A DNA stretch of 64,000 nucleotides from Asterella californica (GCA_036924285.1 JAYKYS010000001.1:37757501-37821500); one strand, 5' to 3'. Shown: positions 13,686-26,939, counted from the first letter of the stretch. The notes: a model not told the origin generated them from the sequence alone. Numbers and translations: made by a program.

Positions 13686-14087
13686 CGAGAAGTCACAAAA
13701 GAATACACCTTTCCCTCTGTCTCAGCCCATTTCGCACAATGGCTATACTACTCAACGACATTGTCTCTGTCCACCCGCTATCGTGTATGCACGCGGTAAC
13801 CCTCCCCTCGCTTAACTAAACTGAGTAAACAGCTAACCATAGTCGACACTTGCTCCTCAGCCGGTTGGGACTGAGGGAGTAATTTCAAACTTCAAGTAAC
13901 TCAAGAGATTCGGATAACCATAGAGGGGAATGAGGAAGTAAATTTCTGTGATGTGAAGTGTAAATTCGAGTGAAGCTCATGATGCATTCGGAAGATCTAG
14001 TGAGACTCCCGTTCAGAACTCTAATATCTAATATAATAAACTCATCACAACTCGATGGAAGAATAGTAAGAAACATGCATACAACAG

Positions 14088-14152
14088 GAGCTTTAAAAAA
14101 AAAGAAAAAAAGAAAAAATAGAAAAGGAAAAAAAGAAAAAAGAAAAAAGACA
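14088..14152. repeat. A-rich low-complexity tract
   Basis: About 65 bp consist almost entirely of A with scattered G. The apparent lysine-rich and phenylalanine-rich frames on the two strands are products of this tract and are not genes. Confidence 0.9.
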
Positions 14153-14159
14153 AGCACAA

Positions 14160-17100
14160 ATGAGAAATATGATATCCTCAATAGCTGGGACAGGGACCGG
14201 AACTTGTTATAAATAAAGATAGTTAGATATGCGTATCAGTTTCAAATAACATTCATTTTTTAATTTGTAAAAAACATATACATTTTACATTAAAAAGTGA
14301 TATTATTACGTTTTCTGATTATATGTTATCTCAATTAACAATAACTAGGCGGATACTGAAACCAAAAGCACGTACAGTTTTCTCATTTGTGTGAGTTCAG
14401 GGTCGATCTTCGGCATTTTCTCGACGGAAATCTTCGGCTTGGCCACGTGGGTTAGCAGCCGATGAGTTTCAGGCCGGCACGCAACGAGCAAAAACTCATA
14501 TAAAGTTTTAAACACTAGAGGTTCTCAAGGGCTCCAGAATAAACTCTTTTCTTTTGTTATCCACTTCTATAGCATTGTTCCAAGTCGCTTTACATTTCAA
14601 CTAGTACAATCTTTCTTACAAAATGTGAGTAATTTTGATAATGAATATAAATTTACTTGATTTTCATTAATGGACTTTTATCTCATATTTCCTCCTTTTG
14701 CCCGGCCGCTATCAAGCATGGTTTCTGGAGTTCGGCGGGTGTTGCTACGTGCAAGTTGATAGAAAAATCTTGATCAGCGTACACTAAGAGTAATCAGTTA
14801 TGATTTGATGAGTTTTCAGTTGGTATTATATCTATTATCATATTCAGGCCAGAGTCAAGTTCTATTGCAAACGATTTCTAATTTATAAAGTGTCAAATAA
14901 TTTTGATAGCATGAGTAATGGTATTAAAGTAGTAATACCTACATACATATAATATTACAATTTCAAGTCTGAAATATATTAAGTTTCTAATATTTTCATT
15001 ATATAATTTATCCAAAATTTAACAAGATATGACCTCCTATGCAAGTGCTAAGCGCTAGTAAAGAATAAATGAAGAAGAAAATTAAGTAGGAGCTTTTATT
15101 TTCTCCAACAAATCTGAGTGTGCAGGCTCTTGACAACTTGGAGTTAATCAGTTTATTTAGTCACCAGTCCAATTTCAAAGGAAATTGCATCTCGATCCGT
15201 GTCCTCTTATGCTCTTCTGTGCTAATTGTTTGTCAGTGTTTTCTCCTTCACAATGCAGCCAGTTGGTTTTGCAGACTTTGAGTACTATTCCATGTTCTTA
15301 TTGGAAAAAGGACTAGAGTTACTAGAGTTACGTACAACCTGTTGTTACAACAGACCCCGAATACAGTGGTGAAACATCTTCCCTGTCGGTAACTATCTCC
15401 CGTACTTTCCGACCGTAATCTTAAGTTGCATTTCATTAGTTAGAGAATCTCCAACGCTCTACACAAGCGTACACTACACTGCATCAGTATTTTTCCTTCT
15501 TGTTTCCAAAATAAAACTTAAGTTTTTATCTATCGCATACACAATATACATCCAAAGCGTTGTTTCGTGAAAACGAGAGAAGATGACAATAGTGAACTGC
15601 AGATGAAAATCCAGCTTCCGGATATGTTCTGAGAACACACCAAGGAATGGAGTGAAAAGATTTTTTTTTGATTTAATTAGTATTCTGATCTGAAAAGCAA
15701 GTTCGGATCTTGTATAAGATCTCCAAACATAGGCGTGGGTGGAGAAAATGAAGTCCATTGGAAGTATGCAGTCTGCTTTTAGTATTCTATTAATGAAGAA
15801 GCCTTGGCTTTTATCTACCTGCTCTCCCCCGAAATTCTTGATGTGAGTTGTCTTTAGAAACAAACACACAACTGCATGCTCTTTTCTTTGAACCATAAGT
15901 GCAGAACGTCCACACGCATCTCTAACATACAAGTACAATAATCCGTTCACTTCATGATAGAATATAACATCGATAACTTTAATTTATGACCTAACCCTTT
16001 CAAGAGGAAGGATAAGGACATAAATTAAAGGGTATGTATATTCTCCCTCTTCCAAACTTGGAAGAGGATGAATATACATCCACTCCATCCAATAGCATAC
16101 ATACAATAACCTAAACTGCAGTGAAAGCCGAGATAGAAAAAAACACGAACATGGTACTTCTACAAGACTGCAAGATACTGTAAACATGTTTTTGCAGCTT
16201 TTTTTGACACATGAACTTTGCAGCCCGTCAGCACACAATGACATCGGAAGAAATGAAGAAGTGATTGGATTCTGTGCTGCAAATATTTATTTTACAGTTA
16301 TTGATGTCCTTCTGGATAGAAGAAAGTTTTAAAAATAATGAACATGAAATCCACACAAGAAACCAATACCCTAAAGTTTAGGATACAATGGTGACTTGTG
16401 TGTGGTGGAGATGCTCTTATGTATGCATATTATTCACCAAAAGAAGAGAAATATGCATGTGGTTTAATTTATTACTTAACATTTTTGTTGAGAAGAGTTA
16501 GATAATAAATTATTATCATTTAATTCTTCGGTTATTTAGTTTTAGCCTCTCGGATATATACAGTTGGAGAAGCGATCGAGTTTTCTTGCCTTATTGGTTA
16601 TGTCTTGCATATAAATTCATCTAAAATTTAATATTTATAAAAATAATTTAAAATATATATTTTTCTGATAATAACAAGAAGGCAACTGTTCCCAGAAGTT
16701 CATGTTGCATGCATATTATTCACATCGCACATCTTTTCGTTCGCGTTTCTGTAATAAATTAAAATTTTCTCTTTTGTGTCTGTTAGAGCTAGGTTCATTA
16801 GGGAAAATTTTGCCCCAACTATCTATGTTTTTGGTGTTTTAATGCACTTGTCACTAAATATTGCTAAATTACTGGGAGTGTCAGGTCTGATTACTTCTCT
16901 CATGAATAGAAATTCTCCATACTAAATTAGTAACGTTCAGATCTTGCATTCACAATCATTAACAGATTCTCGTCAAAGTAATTAAATTTTTTGATTTTGT
17001 TTCTTCATCTCACTGTCAAGAATCAATTCTTCTGGATTTCTATATACGAATAATACTAATACTAATACATATGAATAACTAACTAATACTAATATGGGTT

Positions 17101-18490
17101 ACCTTGAGCTTATCTTTTCCCCAGTGGAAATGTCTACTTTTACATCTACAAGTCTCTTTAGGCTTTTGACTCTTAGTGTCTCACGGTCTCGATCTATTTA
17201 CCGTACCATACCAGTAAATCTTACCGATAAAAGATAATGGGGAGAGTATTTTTCTAGTTGAACCTAGCTCTTCATGTTTCTTACAGTTAATTGAGCATAC
17301 ATATATTAATATATAAATCGTTTTAGGTTCCTGGACACGTACTTTTAGCAGCACGATAATGTATTCATGTCTTAAGGTTTATATCCGGATCTCCTTGCAT
17401 TTCCAAGAATTGACTAATCGTTAATATTTATAAAACATTTTAATTGTTTTTATCTGCTTGATATATAATTTTCGTTTAATACTTACATATTTCTCCAATA
17501 ACATTCAGCGAGCAAACATATTTATTTAAACGCGACTGAAGATGTTTTTCGCAACGATCTCAACCGCATGGAGTTTTACTAACGACGATCACGCTTCTGT
17601 TGACGGAAACGTGAACGCACAAGAAACGCACCAAACAAAGAACCTACGTGCGGGAATGGAGCTTGTGTACCCACCATCAATTCCTACTGTACGTAACGGA
17701 TTGCTTCTTTACCACCTAAAGTCGAATCCTTCTGACCAGATGCTGATATAAATGCATCTACCAAACGACAAAAGGGGGTTGTATGACCAGTCATAGACGC
17801 TCTGATAGCCTTATCTATGTAGGTAGGTCTCTACACGGTCAGCGCAAAGTGCTAATTACTGTCGAAATTCGAATACTCTAATCCTCTACTCTCAGATACA
17901 TCTAAAAACGGGATCTTTTTGAAACGGTTGACTTATTCCAGACGGAAATACCGTAGTTTCCTAGGTCGTGACGTGGACGCCCCCTCGTTCTGACTGGACC
18001 CCACTCATCAGAGCGGGCAGTCTATATACAGATGGTGTTCATGATAACTCCGCGAAATGCAGACCGTTCGATCAAAATCTAACAGCAATTACGGATTTTG
18101 GTAGAGTGGTCTCTTTCGAAGCGACTCCAACGTGACAAGTATGTCTTGCTGACATGGACACTTGAGTCGGGATACAGTCTACAGTATTCACCCGCCAAGC
18201 GATTACTTGGACAGACACAAACTTGTCTGAGAGAATGTGGCCCATAACGCGGCAACTTGTGATCGGTAACGATTCCCTGCCGAGAAAGAGGAAAGACTTT
18301 ACCGGACCGATGAGGAATAATGGCTCTTGCCATAGGCCAAGACAACTTCTATGGGTAACTTTTGGCTTTTATGGCCAAGAGGCGCTATCGACTATCCGCA
18401 TGGAGAGGCGGGCAGACCGACTAAGCGGGAGAAAGCGGGACCAACTGGACGTGACAGCACATCGACGTCCTGAGATGTGGCGCCAGAAAG
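14160..18490. other. AT-rich intergenic DNA, no supported gene
   Basis: The longest open frame is on the minus strand at 15,474-15,950 (158 residues). It has no recognisable domain, and a second unrelated minus frame lies at 15,984-16,244. Either could be a lineage-specific protein, but neither has motif, splice or neighbour support, so they are not called. The plus frame at 17,542-17,751 is likewise unsupported. Confidence 0.4.
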
Positions 18491-18494
18491 AACA

Positions 18495-18655
18495 ATGAGC
18501 GGAAGGAGGAAGAAGAGAAAGGAAAATGAAATGAGACGCAAAGGAAGGAAGAGAAAAGCAAGTAAGTAATGAAAGGAAAGTAATGAAGTGAAGGAAAGGG
18601 AACGGCATGGTGGAGAAAGAAAGGAAAAAGAGAAAGAGAGAAAGAGATTTCTACT
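18495..18655. repeat. Purine-rich tract
   Basis: About 160 bp of the plus strand are nearly all A and G in GGAAG, AAAGAGA and related strings. The tract ends at a C-rich string (CCGCCCCCTAAATTCC) reminiscent of an LTR-type boundary, but no partner LTR was found in the window. Confidence 0.7.
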
Positions 18656-18858
18656 TGTACCGCCCCCTAAATTCCAGAATGAATTAGCCTGAACATGACC
18701 ATCTCTTTTGCTTGTAGAAACTACTCTAGGTCACAGGCAATGCATAGCTGAGACATCCGGTCGTATCCGGTCCGGTGAGAATCGTTCTGGTCGTATCCGG
18801 TCGGCCGGGAACCGAAGGCGGTCGATGAGAGTCCTCGCCCAGTCAGCAACGTGTTATC

Positions 18859-18900
18859 TTACTGCAGTAACTCCCGTTATCACGGGAGTTACTGCAGTAA
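18859..18900. repeat. Perfect 19-bp inverted repeat (hairpin)
   Basis: The arms TTACTGCAGTAACTCCCGT and ACGGGAGTTACTGCAGTAA are exactly complementary and flank a 4-bp TATC loop. Each arm itself contains the palindrome TTACTGCAGTAA. Two copies of GGTCGTATCCGGTC lie about 60-100 bp upstream. The hairpin is far from any called gene. Confidence 0.9.
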
Positions 18901-20469
18901 CGTGTACGGATATCGGAGAGTCTTGTCTAATATCATTATTGTAACGTAGTTCTCGGTTCTCCTTAGGTGGGTGGTGCCGGAAACTGTACTTTCCTATCAC
19001 AAGCCCCTCCCCGGTGAGAAGCCAAGTGATTCATCAATCTCACGTAAAACATGCATGCAAGATCAACTTTGGCGAACTTTTGTTCGTTTGTTATTATTTG
19101 AATAATAATAATAATATATATTATAAATAAACAAAACAAAAATAATGTCAAATTTCTATACCAAATTGATAACAAAAGTTAAAAATTAAATGATAATCAA
19201 ACTTGGATATGCAAAAACACCCAAATGTAACCCCTAACAGAAACATAGACTCACATGTTTCAAAAAATATAAATTTAATAACATGCTCAAGAAAATAATT
19301 TATTCAATAAATAATAAATTTAGATTAAAAAATAAATCAATAAAAAATTAGATAATAAATTAAACCCTTGCCTATCTTCCTCCTCTAGAGAAGTGAAATA
19401 TGTATGCATCATAAAGTTCAGCAGAACTGAATCTTGTTTTTTCTGGTTCGTCTCGTTTAATGCAGATTCAATGTTGATTATCTGTAGTATTCTCAAAGTT
19501 CCAAAAGTTATGTAAAGTGGATCACACGTGGAAAAATGTTTGAAAGTAGTAACGAGTGCTAAGAGAACCTAACTGCATGAAGAAGAGAAAGAATCCAGAT
19601 TTGTCATATATGATAGTACCGTAGTCCTACGTATATCCACGGTAGCTCTGTATGCGAATATTTAATATACATTTGAGAAGCTATTCGCGTCTTGAATTTA
19701 GACGCGAATAGTAGACTTTTCACGAATACAACAGTAAATTTTATCACATTTTATGCATCATCTACATCTAACCAAACTTTATTTATAATATATAATATCA
19801 AGTTTATATATGTAAAATTAATATTCAAGGCTGTGAATAGACATCGCGTGAAGTCCAAACTTTGGTCTTACTATTCGCTGAAAGCTAAAATGCCATAAGA
19901 AATTGTGCTGAAAATACCAAAGTGAAATGCACCATCGTGAATATACTTGGCATTACGATAAGTACTAGGTTCAATAGGCTACATCATACAAAGCGATTAC
20001 TTCTTGTTTCTTACGGAACATCTGAGTCTATCCGAACTCTTGATTGTTCAGAAAGAGTAAAGAGAGCTTGTTGTCATCCATATCATAGATGTAGAGAGAT
20101 GCATAACATCATGACATATGCTAGTATCTTTGAGCAGCTTTCTTCTTCCTCAACCCTCAAAACTAACAGTCAATCCTCTTAAGTCTTCCGAGAGTTCAAA
20201 ATGTCTTCCTTAGTCCCCAACCGGCTAGATCTCTGGTGACGACTGTGGTACGTCTTAAACTGCGATACAGTCATGCGATGTGATTCAACGTAGTCCATGT
20301 ATGTGGTTGCGGGAGCACGGATTTCCAGCCGTCGACGAAATTCAAATCGAAGCTTGAAGTAGAGTAGACTAATGTACAATAAACTATGGGCAGCGAAAGA
20401 GAGAGCTCAATTCCTCATCAAACTGTTGGGCAAGGAAAGCGAGAACTCTCTAGGGAAGTGATGTAAACG
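18901..20469. other. AT-rich spacer, no gene recognised
   Basis: Nothing beyond short AT-rich frames was recognised here. It precedes the decayed MULE and could include that element's 5' terminal region, but no terminal inverted repeat was identified. Confidence 0.4.
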
Positions 20470-22762
20470 ATGGCTGGTGCAGAAGCAAGTGTTAGTTTTG
20501 ATCGAGATTCCAACAGAAATTATGATGATCTTGTCGAATCCGATTTTCGTATGGAGAAGAAGAAATGTTCAATGTGTCTGCAAACACGGTGCATAATGCA
20601 AGCTACTCCGAGCCCACTCCATGACAAAGATGACGATAAACTATGATCGCAGTTGGAAAGAGCGAGGTGTCTCAAGTAGGAAAACTTACACGGAGCTAGA
20701 GTTTCAAGCAGGATTAATAAAACTCGGCGTCACATTTGATTCGATGGAAGAGTTCAAGTTTGCACTGGATTGCTGGTCCATTTATAACTCATGAATCAAT
20801 AAGCATTGAAAGACTCGAGAAGAATACTAGATGCGGACATGCATGTATGGGTTTTCGATCAAACTCGATCTTCCAGTCGGAAATATAATGATCAGACAGT
20901 GACTCGACGATCAAACAAGGAGAACATGCAATCGAACTTGGAGCCAAGGACTTTTGTGCAATTCACAACGATGATCATCGCAGAGTTGTGTTGTAGACCA
21001 ATCTAAATGAACAGCTAGGCGATATGGAGGATGAACATGGGTTCTATCTAGGAGCTCGACCCAAAAGAATGAGAAGAATTCTGACATCTGGTGCGTGTGG
21101 ACAAGTGGTTCGTCATCAATCCGTTGATCAATTGTTACGAGTTCGAGGAAAGATACAATGGCATTGGCACAGAAATAGAGATATCAAAAGACAAGGACCC
21201 AACTTCAGTTGGGGATAAGGATGTATCTCTGCGATGCAAGTGGCGAAATCTGATCATTTTGCGATAACAGTATGTAGTCTACAACATACTTCTCCTGACC
21301 ATTTGCATACGTGGAGAGGACCATGTCAAAATTTGCAACATCTAGCTGTCTTGATGTGTAACAGAATTGTTATAGATCCAATGTTTAGTGTGAAAAGTTG
21401 ATAAATAACTTTCGCCAAACTTTTAAAAAACGCATGACATACCAAGCTGCATTTAGAATGCGAGAGAAAGTGCATGACTAGATACAAGGTTCTCAAACAA
21501 GGTCATTTCCGCTATATCGTCCCTTTGTCGTCGCATAAGAGAAGAAGATCCAAACTGTACAGTCGAATACTAGACTTGGCCAGATTTGAGGATTTTCAGA
21601 CGTATTTTTGTTAGTCCATCAGCTTATTACCGTGCATTGCTATTTTCACAGAAGGTATTCACTCTGGATGCTTGCCACACGAAGAATAAAATATATCCTT
21701 CTCAGATATTTACATCGAGTTGTTCTGATGGAAACAACCAATCCGTTATTTTGTGTTTTGCTATTGTCGCGAGAGAAGACGATGACACTTGGACTTAGTT
21801 ATGCACTCTCATGAAGCAGAGTATTATTGGTATAGGGCAGCCACAAGTAGTGATACATTCAGATCGTTGCAAGAGATTGCTGAATGCAGTTAATAATGTA
21901 TTTCTCGATAATAATCATGGTCATTGTTCACTTCGTTTAAAAATAAACGTGAAGGCACGCTACGGCGAAGAAATAGAAAAGGTGTTTTTGGCTTGCGTAT
22001 ATGCGAGGAAAGAATCAAAGTAAGTTTCTAATGGATTGTCTTCTAGTTTTGTATACGTCTGAATTCTTTTGAACTCTACTCTAGTTTTTGCACATCCAAA
22101 GTTTGTAGTGTAACGGTTTTGAACTCTATTACTTTTTGCACATCATACGTTTGTAGTGTTTTATTCATGAATGACATTTATGTGGCAGGTTCAATTTGTT
22201 ACTTGATGACTTACGTGCAACCTGGCCGTAGTGGGGTTGAAGCGGCTGAATATATCCGGAAAATTCTAGCTCATTTGTGGACAAAGTCACAGTTTCTTCT
22301 TCTTAGATAGGAAAGGTGGCATCAAATGTGGCAGAGTCTGTTAACAATGCTCTAAAGACGATACGAGATTTTGCTCTTTTTAGTGTAGTATGTCAGATAT
22401 GGACCTATATGATGGGTATCTTTGTGAAACGAAAAATGTCCGTTCGCACATATGGAGTGCTCATTTCTTTCGTGCAGTCCATATATGATGAGAATGAGAA
22501 GATGTGTGGACAATTTGTTTGTCATATGTCAAGCGAAGACAAAGCTTTGGTGCAGAAATCAAGAGCAAGAGAACAATATGTCGTGCGACATGGAAATATT
22601 CCAAGGTGTGATTGTCTTGAAATGCAAGAGATGATCTGGCCATGTGCTCATTCTATGGTCTGGGATGCTGAATTCTCCCGTGATCTTATGCGTCACTTGG
22701 ATAGCATCTGTTCTCGAAGACTCTTTAGAAGATATACTCGCACTCTATACCTCCTCTGGTGA
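20470..22762 (+). pseudogene. Decayed Mutator-like (MULE) transposase
   Basis: This is a degraded DDE transposase of the MuDR/MULE superfamily, which excises and reinserts the element. Blocks occur in family order: an N-terminal acidic leader (20,470-20,645), an F-D-S-M-E-E-F-K-F-A segment typical of the MULE N-terminal domain (about 20,730), a helical block near 21,430-21,500, then the catalytic block (21,586-21,798) with L-D-A-C-H-T-K-N-K where active copies have D-G-T-H, and S-C-S-D-G-N-N-Q. Next comes H-S-D-R-C-K-R-L-L-N-A-V at about 21,850-21,900. The last 148 residues (22,316-22,762) are open and contain S-N-V-A-E-S-V-N and a SWIM zinc finger C-D-C...C-A-H. Several stops and frame changes separate the blocks, so the element is dead. 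No terminal inverted repeats were identified. Confidence 0.8.
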
Positions 22763-22789
22763 CAAAGTTAGAATGTGTTTATCGTTATA

Positions 22790-23330
22790 CATGTTGTTTC
22801 TCTGTTAGGGTTAGCAATACATGTTGTTTCGCTGTAAGGATAGCGATACATGCTATTTTGATGTGTAGCGTTTGCGTTCTAGATTGTGTCACCGTTAAGC
22901 TAGGCTGTATCGCTGTTAATCATTAGCAATATACGCTATTTTGTTATGTAGCATTTGCGTTCTAGCCTGTGTCATCATTAAGCTAGACTGTATCGCTGTA
23001 AATCGTTAACGTTCCAGACTGTTTCTCGTGTAATCAATGTGTATTTTGAAGACTTCATGTGACGAACGGAACATAATTGTGCTATCTTGCATGTTAGTAA
23101 AGAGAAGGGGCTTCGATAACACAATTATGTTTCATCCCCTCGCATGAGGAGAGGCTTCTAGTATCGCTCACAGTGAGCGAAACATATATGTTTTGTCCAC
23201 CTCTTCTCGCATGAGAAGAAGGTTTCAGATATCACTCATAGTGAGCGAAACATACATGTTTTGCTCATATGAGAGATAAAACATACATGTTTTACTTCTC
23301 GTTGTCGTGTCGTGGACCGGCTCTTACATG
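22790..23330. repeat. Short-period repeats downstream of the MULE transposase
   Basis: Two repeat systems follow each other. The first (about 22,840-23,010) has an 83-bp unit containing GCTATTTTG, GTAGC-TTTGCGTTCTAG and CTGTATCGCTGT, repeated twice with substitutions. The second (about 23,140-23,300) has a roughly 65-bp unit containing CGCATGAG, the palindrome CTCACAGTGAG and AAACATATATGTTT, about two and a half copies. Both lie directly after the transposase, where subterminal repeats of a MULE would be expected. Confidence 0.6.
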
Positions 23331-23379
23331 AAAATCAAATTTTGACTTTTGTCGTTCCAAAGACACTTATGGGTAAGAC

Positions 23380-23870
23380 AAGTTAGGCCATAGCTTACGA
23401 GTTTTTGGCACAATTTCAGATCTCCATTTCCATCGCATAGATGGATAGAGCTCCTTGTCAGCTTTCCATAAGCACTTTGTCTACTTCGTTTGGACGCCTA
23501 GTGGAGAAGTTACAGGACTCGAAAGATGGAGAAAATAAGCTAGGCCTCAGCTTACGGGTTTTTGGCACCACTTCGGATCTTCGTTTTTATCGCACCAGTG
23601 GATAGAGCTCTTTGTCAGTTTTCCATAGGCACTTCATCTACTTCGTTTGGACGCCTAGTGGAGAAGTTACAGGACTCGAAAGATGGAGAAAACAAGCTAG
23701 GCCCCAGCTTACGGGCTTTTGGCGCAACTTCGGATCTTCACTTTCATCACATAGATGGGTAGAGCTCGTTGTCAGCTTTCCATGGGCATCTTGTTTACTT
23801 CGTTTGGACATCCAGAGAAGAAGTTATGCGATTCGAAAGAAGGTAAAATCAAGCTAGGCCCCTAGTTACT
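23380..23870. repeat. 157-bp tandem repeat, three copies plus a partial
   Basis: Units begin with AAGYTAGGCC at 23,380, 23,537, 23,694 and (partial) 23,851, giving an exact 157-bp period. Each contains a CTTACGGGYTTTTGGC block, a GGATAGAGCTC block, TTCGTTTGGACGCCTAG and GGACTCGAAAGATGGAG. The three complete copies differ by scattered substitutions. Apparent open frames across it are repetitive translations and are not called. Confidence 0.9.
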
Positions 23871-23959
23871 TGCTGACTGGGTATTCAGGGCTTCAGGCGT
23901 TATATCAAAGACGCAAGGGGCCTGCTTCTTATTATTCAGGATTCAGGCGAGAACTGTAC

Positions 23960-24880
23960 GTACAGATTGTAACAAGGGGGCAGCTTAAAGGGGCTAGCTT
24001 GCACCTGCGACCTGTCAACGGACGGTTCGGGAGATTTAGGAGTTCAATGCAAGCGCGCAAGGCGTCGTTGGGTTCAGATCTGTGCACGCTACGCACTGGT
24101 TCAAACGATTTGGGAAGAGACGGATCGGGGAGTGTGTACTGAGAGAAATTGAGACGCAGGAAGCAGATTTGAGGTTTTCAGTTACATGTAAAGGAGAGTT
24201 GGACCGTTCGGGCCGTTCCGGAGTCCAAACTTGCTGTCCTTGGATCCAATGGGATCAGAACACCGAGTTCTACAGGAAATTGAAGACGATACCAGTTTTC
24301 ATCGGACGGTTTGGAAGTTATGAGTGAAATTGGCTCGCAGGGAAGCGCTTACATCAGATTTTCGTTCACCTGCGACTTGAGGTTGGGCTGTTCTTCGCGA
24401 TAGGTGAGCCAAGCTCTTCGTTCTTGGTGCCTACGCGATCAGGGAGTCTTCATCTACTCATAGGAGAAGACTATACGTGGATTGGATTGTTGGTTTGGGT
24501 GTGGTGAGCAAGTTTGTGCCGCAGGGAGCTGATTTACGTCAGTTTTTTGCAACCTGCGACCAAATTTCTCGAGTGGTTTTGCAAGGGAACTCCAAACGGC
24601 TTGTTTGGAGTCTCGTTGGGTTCAGGGTAGCTAGATCTATCTGCCAGCGAAGACAGATATCAGTTTGGACGATCCGTTTGTGCGGTGTGAGCGGTTTTAA
24701 GTCGCAGGGAGGAGTTTTTAGAGGTTCGGTCACATGCGACCGAAAATCGGCGATATCTCGGCTGTTGGGAGTCGGATATGAAGGTTTCTTGGGTTAACGG
24801 AGTCAGCGGAGAAGACCCTATCGACATCTGAAGTCCGTCCAGCGAAAGGAGGAAGTCCACAGATAGGCCTTTTTCGGTTT
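23960..24880. repeat. Diverged tandem repeat, five units of 176-184 bp
   Basis: A shared GCAGG-(A/G)-AG block at 23,980, 24,156, 24,337, 24,521 and 24,704 is each time followed 30-45 bp later by a CACCTGCGACC-like block, which is degenerate in the second unit. Spacings are 176, 181, 184 and 183 bp. Units are much more diverged than the adjacent 157-bp array. The whole stretch from 23.4 to 25.4 kb may be the LTR or untranslated region of a large retrotransposon, but no partner copy is in the window. Confidence 0.65.
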
Positions 24881-26549
24881 CTTCGCTACGGGTTTTGCTC
24901 TTTTGAGTTCGTTAGAGTTCCGGTTGGCTATATACAGCTTGTGGTAGCTAGCTTTAGCCAAGAGCTAGTGCATGGATGTGGTTTGGACTTGGGTTTGGAT
25001 CGTGTGATACTGTTGTGGCTCTATTTGTTAGCAAAGAGAAGTTTCTCTTACTTTGAGCTACGCTTCGGTGATTTTGGGTCAAGGTTGCGATTCAAGGATT
25101 GTTTTAAGGACTTTTGAAGCAGGTTACAGACCTCTCTGGTCTGGTTATCAGTTCTGTGCTCTTAGGAGAAAGAACCGGTCGTGTACATACATTTGGAGTG
25201 TATATATCGCAGCGTTCGTTTTTCGTGGTTGTTTTTCTCTGTCTTGTCTCTGTTTCAGCACACAACATCTCTACAGCCAGGAACCTCGCGTTTTCCTAGA
25301 CATCCTTCACGCAAAACGTCCGACGCGACATCGTAAGAAATACATCTTTAAAAATGACATGATCAAATGCAAAAACTTACTGAGTGTGATCAAGCAAATT
25401 TCTAGAATAATTTCTAGTCTAAATCCCGTCTATTGACTTATGTGTATGTTCTACGGAAGGAGTTATGCACTGACTCTTGGAAGCGCATTGCTAGACGATA
25501 GAGAAGAAATACATGATTAGAAATGGATGGACTTAGACAACCAATCTAAAGCTATGGATGTTGATGCATGAGACACCCTCTTTTTCAACTTGATGCGCAA
25601 CAGATAAAGAAATAGCACATTATGGACTCAAGTTACAAATATATTACATGAATAAAGACAATAATGCATCTCAAAGCTAAAAACTTTAACAAATATTATT
25701 GTCTCGAGAGCAAATGTTACGATTTTGACCAAGAAGAGGTGGATGGTTTCTGCGAGCACCTCCGGAAGTGCTCGTAAGAAAAACATCACGAACCTCTCTT
25801 ATTGAACTTTGATCCAAATAGATCTTGAGCTTTTGCGGTAAGGAAGTTTAGAATTCAAGATATTTAATAAGTTTTAGAAAAGAGTAATAAAAAATTACCA
25901 ATTTATATTTTTTGATAAAGTTTTTTTTACTAAAAATTCACCAATACAACCGTAAGCGATCCACGGCTCTGTTCAAAACTACTCTTCGAGAAACTACGGA
26001 CATTTTCTTGCTAGAAGTTAGAGAATCTTATGTTTTAGCTTTCATACGCCCTTATGTCAAAGAATGATATCCAAGAGTTTTGTATTCCGCGCTGTGACAC
26101 CCAAACTTGACTATGCAATCATTCAAAAGCATCAGCTAAATATGTATTTAGCTTTTCACCACGGTCAGTATACTGACTGAACGACAATTCACTCAGATAC
26201 TAATATTTTCTAGTTTCGGGTTATGAACGTAAAGAATTCTTCAAATTCGCTCACGAAGGTCGAGTACTGTTTTATATTCCTCGATTCGGTTCGAGCAATT
26301 GGTTCTGCCAATAATCTTTGCGTGAAGTTAAAAAGCGCTACGGTATCTGTTTACTGACGAGACGCTCATGTCACAGTGTCCGTAACTCACGTTGCTGGTC
26401 ATCAGAGGATTCCCGTCACTGGAAACTGGATGTACCGGTACGATAACCTACACGTCAGCAGTGCATTGCGTGTAGAAGTAAAGAATTGCACTGTAGGCAT
26501 GTTCGAGTTCATCTCTCGAATGTACAAGTAAAAACCTCGAATAGAGCAG

Positions 26550-26551
<2 letters not shown>
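24881..26551. other. Spacer between repeat arrays and the RING gene
   Basis: No gene was recognised. Frames at 25,053-25,436 and on other phases lack motifs. A TATATATC string near 25,202 and a pyrimidine-rich stretch after it could be promoter-like, but there is no gene downstream for it within 1 kb. Confidence 0.4.

Positions 26552-26581
<30 letters not shown>
26552..26581. repeat. (GA)15 microsatellite
   Basis: An uninterrupted 30-bp GA run is visible. It lies at the upstream edge of a 0.8-kb GA-rich zone preceding the RING gene. GA runs are common near plant promoters and leaders. Confidence 0.9.
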
Positions 26582-26582
<1 letters not shown>

Positions 26583-26939
26583 GGGAAGCTAGGAGCGGAC
26601 CAGGACAGTGAGAAGCACAGGAGTAGAGAGCAGTGCTTTGCTTGCGTGCTCTCCTAGAGCAGCTGCCAGGGGAAAGGTGGATTGATGGCCCGTGATCAAG
26701 GGATAGATGGAGAGATGAAGTGATTGCTGTGCTTCTCAGCAACTTTGTGGTTTCAGGTCAACCCGCCATCAGCAAAAGCGGTAGGCAAATTCCCTGACCT
26801 TCGAGTCGAGATCCTATATCCAGAAGACTTGAGAGGACGAGAATTTGCGGCTATTCTTGGTCTGGGCTTGTTAGAGAGGAAGTGATCGAGGCACACGGAC
26901 GGGAAGGGAGAAGGGAATTGATTGTTTCGGCCTATCCAT

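Noticed and set aside
15474..15950. 158-codon minus-strand ORF
   Set aside because: No domain, no splice context and AT-rich composition. A single frame of this size is possible by chance in 64 kb read in six frames, so it is recorded but not called.
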